Positions 40,125 through 42,685 of a stretch of 42,685 nt of DNA are shown here, piece by piece. The translations under genes and the position numbers were made by a program. The stretch spans positions 1 to 42,685 of the forward strand of contig CAIYES010000428.1 in assembly GCA_903925275.1 (NCBI GenBank), in the 5' to 3' direction. Source of the stretch: an uncultured Bacteroidales bacterium. GTDB taxonomy: Bacteria; Bacteroidota; Bacteroidia; Bacteroidales; FEN-979. Numbering within the stretch: position 1 is the stretch's first letter; every line of letters starts with the position of its first letter. The notes below the pieces were generated by a model. The model made no database searches, was not told the DNA's origin, and saw only the letters and a list, made by a program, of their open reading frames with translations.

Positions 40125-42356
40125 ATGCGGAGGTTTTTGAGAGGGATTTTCATAGTTTTCCTAACCGGATTATCCCCATTTGTGTTGGCACAGGAAAACA
40201 CCCATTCAGCAAATTCTGATGTTGAACAAATTTTTCGGAATCCATCACTTTCTGTTGAAATGCGTGTGAACAAACTGGTTTCTGCAATGACCCTGGAAGA
40301 AAAAACATTGCAGATGCAAAACCAGGCACCTGCCATCGAAAGGCTTGGCATTCAGGCCTATAACTGGTGGAGTGAATGCCTGCATGGTGTGGCCCGCAAT
40401 GGAATAGCCTCAGTTTTTCCCCAGGCCATTGGTATGGCTGCCACCTGGAATCCTGAATTGATTGAACAGGAGGCAGATGTGATCTCGACAGAAGCCCGTT
40501 CCAAATATCGCGTGGCTATTGAAATGGGTCAGCATGGCGTTTATCAGGGGCTCACTTTCTATTCACCAAATATCAACATCTTCCGCGATCCCAGGTGGGG
40601 CAGGGGACAGGAAACATATGGAGAAGATCCGTTTCTTACGGGTCGCATTGGTGTTGCCTTTGTAAAAGGTTTGCAGGGGAATGATCCTAAGTATTTCAAA
40701 GTGATTGCTACCGCCAAACATTTTGCCGTTCACAGCGGCCCCGAATCCTCGCGTCATAAATTTGATGCCTGGTGCAGTGACCAGGATCTTTTTGAAACTT
40801 ATCTTCCTGCTTTTGAAGCACTTGTCAGGGATGGTCATGTTTATTCTATTATGGGTGCCTACAACCGTTTCAGGAATGAGCCATGTTGTACCAGTGATTT
40901 TCTGCTTGGTGAAATACTTCGGAAAAAGTGGGGATTTTCCGGCTATATCACTACCGATTGTGGCGCCATCTGGGATATCTGGCATGGTCATGGTCTACAG
41001 CCTGATGAAGTGCGTGCTGCTGCGTTGGGTGTCAGGGCAGGTTGTGACCTGACTTGCGGAACTGAGTATGCCAGCCTGGTGGATGCTGTTCAAAAAGGTT
41101 ATGTCACCGAAGCTGAAATTGATAAATCCGTGAAACGCTTGTTTACGGCCAGGTTCAAGCTGGGAATGTTCGATCCTGACAGCATGGTTGCCTGGGCAAA
41201 GAATTCAACCGGATCAGTTGACACCCTGGCAAGCCGGCAACTTGTCAGGCAGGTTGCCAGAGAAAGCATCGTACTGCTGAAAAATGACAGCAGACTGCTG
41301 CCCTTATCAAAGAGCATTAAATCTATTGCAGTGATTGGTCCCTATGCCGATCAAACATCGGTGCTTCTTGGAAACTATAATGGAAATCCGTCTCACCCGG
41401 TAACAATTCTTCAGGGAATCAAAGACAAAATTGGTCAGTCTGCTGAAGTTAACTATGCGATGGGAGTGGCCGGGCCGGAGGATAGTACATCTTTTGGCAG
41501 GGGCGATAAGTCGCGACAGCAAAATCTGATGGAGGATGCGCTTGAAGCAGCCAACAAGTCACAGGTAGTCATTTTTGCAGGCGGAATTTCTCCCAGGTTG
41601 GAAGGAGAAGAGATGCAGGTTGAAATTGCCGGTTTTTCAGGTGGAGACCGCACCAACACAGACTTGCCATCAGATCAGACAAAACTTCTTCAAAAACTTT
41701 ATCAAACAGGAAAACCAATTGTCCTGATCCTGACCAATGGAAGCGCCCTATCCATCAACTGGGAAGCATTGTATCTCCCTGCAATTCTCGAAACCTGGTA
41801 TCCGGGCGAGGAGGGAGGTAATGCTATTGCCGATGTACTGTTTGGCGATTACAATCCGGCTGGCCGGTTGCCGGTTACATTTTACAGGTCGGTAGATGAT
41901 CTTCCGGCATTTGAAGACTACTCAATGAAGGGACGTACCTATAAATACTTCAATGGGAAACCATTGTATGTTTTTGGTCATGGTCTTTCTTATAGTTCGT
42001 TCAGCTATTTGATGTCCGTCACAAATAAAACGGAATACTTGCCAAATGATACGGTTTTATTACAGGTGAAGGTTAAAAACACCGGATCGATGGCAGGAGA
42101 TGAAGTAATTCAGGTTTATTTCAATAAGCCTGGGTCAGCATTTGAACGGCCGATCAGGTCGCTGGTTGGCTTTTCACGGGTTCAGATTTCCATGGGAACT
42201 GAAAAAACAGTTGTCATCAGCATCCCTGTGAAGGAGTTAAGGATTTACAATCCCGAAATCGCTGATTATTTTATTGAACCTGGGACATATCAACTCAGCA
42301 TTGGTGCCTCTTCAGGGGATTTAAGGCTGGTTCAGGAAATCAGGGTACACAAATGA
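40125..42356 (+). CDS. Glycoside hydrolase family 3 (beta-xylosidase/beta-glucosidase type)
   Basis: A 743-residue exported enzyme; the signal peptide ends near VLAQEN. The N-terminal GH3 barrel has WWSECLHGVARNG (81-93), FYSPNINIFRDPRWGRGQET, ATAKHFAVHSGPESSRH (about 195-211), and the nucleophile Asp278 in YITTDCGAIWDI. The TDCGA form is typical of the xylosidase-like GH3 branch rather than BglX. The second alpha/beta domain follows (about 370-590, IVLLKNDSRLLPLS; SPRLEGEEMQVE, a likely acid/base region), then a C-terminal fibronectin type III-like domain (EVIQVYFNKPGSAFERPIRS). Substrate specificity is uncertain. ATG at 40095 is an alternative start. It is monocistronic or reads on into the HMA gene 120 bases later. 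Confidence 0.93.
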   Translation: MRRFLRGIFIVFLTGLSPFVLAQENTHSANSDVEQIFRNPSLSVEMRVNKLVSAMTLEEKTLQMQNQAPAIERLGIQAYNWWSECLHGVARNGIASVFPQAIGMAATWNPELIEQEADVISTEARSKYRVAIEMGQHGVYQGLTFYSPNINIFRDPRWGRGQETYGEDPFLTGRIGVAFVKGLQGNDPKYFKVIATAKHFAVHSGPESSRHKFDAWCSDQDLFETYLPAFEALVRDGHVYSIMGAYNRFRNEPCCTSDFLLGEILRKKWGFSGYITTDCGAIWDIWHGHGLQPDEVRAAALGVRAGCDLTCGTEYASLVDAVQKGYVTEAEIDKSVKRLFTARFKLGMFDPDSMVAWAKNSTGSVDTLASRQLVRQVARESIVLLKNDSRLLPLSKSIKSIAVIGPYADQTSVLLGNYNGNPSHPVTILQGIKDKIGQSAEVNYAMGVAGPEDSTSFGRGDKSRQQNLMEDALEAANKSQVVIFAGGISPRLEGEEMQVEIAGFSGGDRTNTDLPSDQTKLLQKLYQTGKPIVLILTNGSALSINWEALYLPAILETWYPGEEGGNAIADVLFGDYNPAGRLPVTFYRSVDDLPAFEDYSMKGRTYKYFNGKPLYVFGHGLSYSSFSYLMSVTNKTEYLPNDTVLLQVKVKNTGSMAGDEVIQVYFNKPGSAFERPIRSLVGFSRVQISMGTEKTVVISIPVKELRIYNPEIADYFIEPGTYQLSIGASSGDLRLVQEIRVHK

Positions 42357-42476
42357 ACCTCATCCATCCGACTCCGTCAACGTTAGGAGAATGGGAAATA
42401 ATTCCCTCCAGGTTGGGAATTCAGGGTGAGGCTGTTATAGCTTTTAAATTAAACCAAACAAAATAAATTTATCATC

Positions 42477-42685
42477 ATGAAAAAATCAAGTATCATCATC
42501 CGAACGCTACTTTTGCTCATCATATTGACAACTAGTGGCTTAACCTCATTTTCTCAGGGAAAAAAGATTGAGACCATTAAGATTAAGACTTCTGCTGTAT
42601 GCAATCAATGCAAAGAAAGAATCGAAAATGGCCTTGCTTACGAAAAGGGGGTCAAAGATGTTGTTCTGGATGTTGAGACAGATCG
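42477..42685 (+). CDS. Heavy-metal-associated (HMA) domain protein, cut by window end
   Basis: The first 69 codons are in the window. A signal peptide (hydrophobic about residues 8-25, ending near SFSQGKK) is followed by an HMA ferredoxin-like start: IETIKIKTSAVCNQCKERIE, with metal-binding CNQC at about residues 43-46, then YEKGVKDVVLDVETD. Copper-type HMA domains usually have MxCxxC; the Ala-Val before the first Cys is a common variant in Bacteroidota exported HMA proteins. Such proteins often occur with the HYC_CC_PP/TonB receptor pair, which here lies 9-12 kb away. The stop is outside the window. Confidence 0.85.
   Translation, partial: MKKSSIIIRTLLLLIILTTSGLTSFSQGKKIETIKIKTSAVCNQCKERIENGLAYEKGVKDVVLDVETD

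Noticed and set aside
42380-42420. GGGAA-ATAA-TTCCC hairpin after the GH3 gene as a terminator
   Set aside because: The stem is short and no T-tract follows.

Overview
The window is a contiguous piece of a Bacteroidota (Bacteroidetes) chromosome, probably from an environmental or uncultured Bacteroidales-like member. The evidence is a type A T9SS sorting domain, two carboxypeptidase-regulatory/TonB-dependent receptors, DUF4249 and BT_3928-type proteins, TAnnTTTG -7 promoter boxes, starts without Shine-Dalgarno sequences, and cdaA next to folP. I found no rRNA, tRNA, CRISPR array, phage or insertion sequence.

Layout. 0-2.3 kb: an Omp28-like secreted T9SS cargo protein. 2.3-10.4 kb: a minus-strand run reading dapD, a sugar transferase, a GT9 glycosyltransferase, tsaC, a TonB receptor, a DUF4249 lipoprotein and an alpha/beta hydrolase. 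10.6-12.6 kb, plus strand: ruvX, def and a TPR lipoprotein. 12.9-14.5 kb, minus strand: folP then cdaA. 14.7-25.7 kb, plus strand: a BT_3928-like membrane protein, a lone OppB-type permease, tpiA, prmA, a 1,501-residue protein of unknown function, plsY, dnaN and a small lipoprotein. 25.8-29.9 kb: a cold-shock protein, a malic enzyme and a GH27-family lipoprotein. 30.1-33.0 kb: a HYC_CC_PP-type protein and a TonB receptor with a CC motif, probably for metal. 33.1-39.8 kb, minus strand: PrsW protease, ECF sigma factor, membrane anti-sigma factor, a 420-residue unknown, and a large envelope protein with a gluzincin HExxH motif, a propeller-like region and a likely outer-membrane barrel. 40.1-42.7 kb: a GH3 glycosidase and the start of a heavy-metal-associated (HMA) protein cut by the window edge.

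Two things stand out. First, the PrsW / ECF sigma / anti-sigma / unknown / HExxH-barrel cluster looks like a self-contained regulated-intramembrane-proteolysis circuit. It recalls the PrsW-RsiW-SigW logic of Bacillus, but here the parts are linked and tied to an envelope protein of unknown function. Second, the first 13 kb holds many 7-, 8- and 9-base tandem arrays. The octamer family carries a GTGAA core in the sense direction, and arrays repeatedly begin at or within a few bases of stop codons (Omp28 protein, DapD, RuvX, the TPR lipoprotein, CdaA). A 12-mer, GAGATGGTGAAA, recurs at three gene 3' ends. The GH27 protein also has Tyr where the family's nucleophilic Asp is expected.

All calls rest on reading translated sequence and remembered family motifs. 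No searches were run, so domain limits are approximate.
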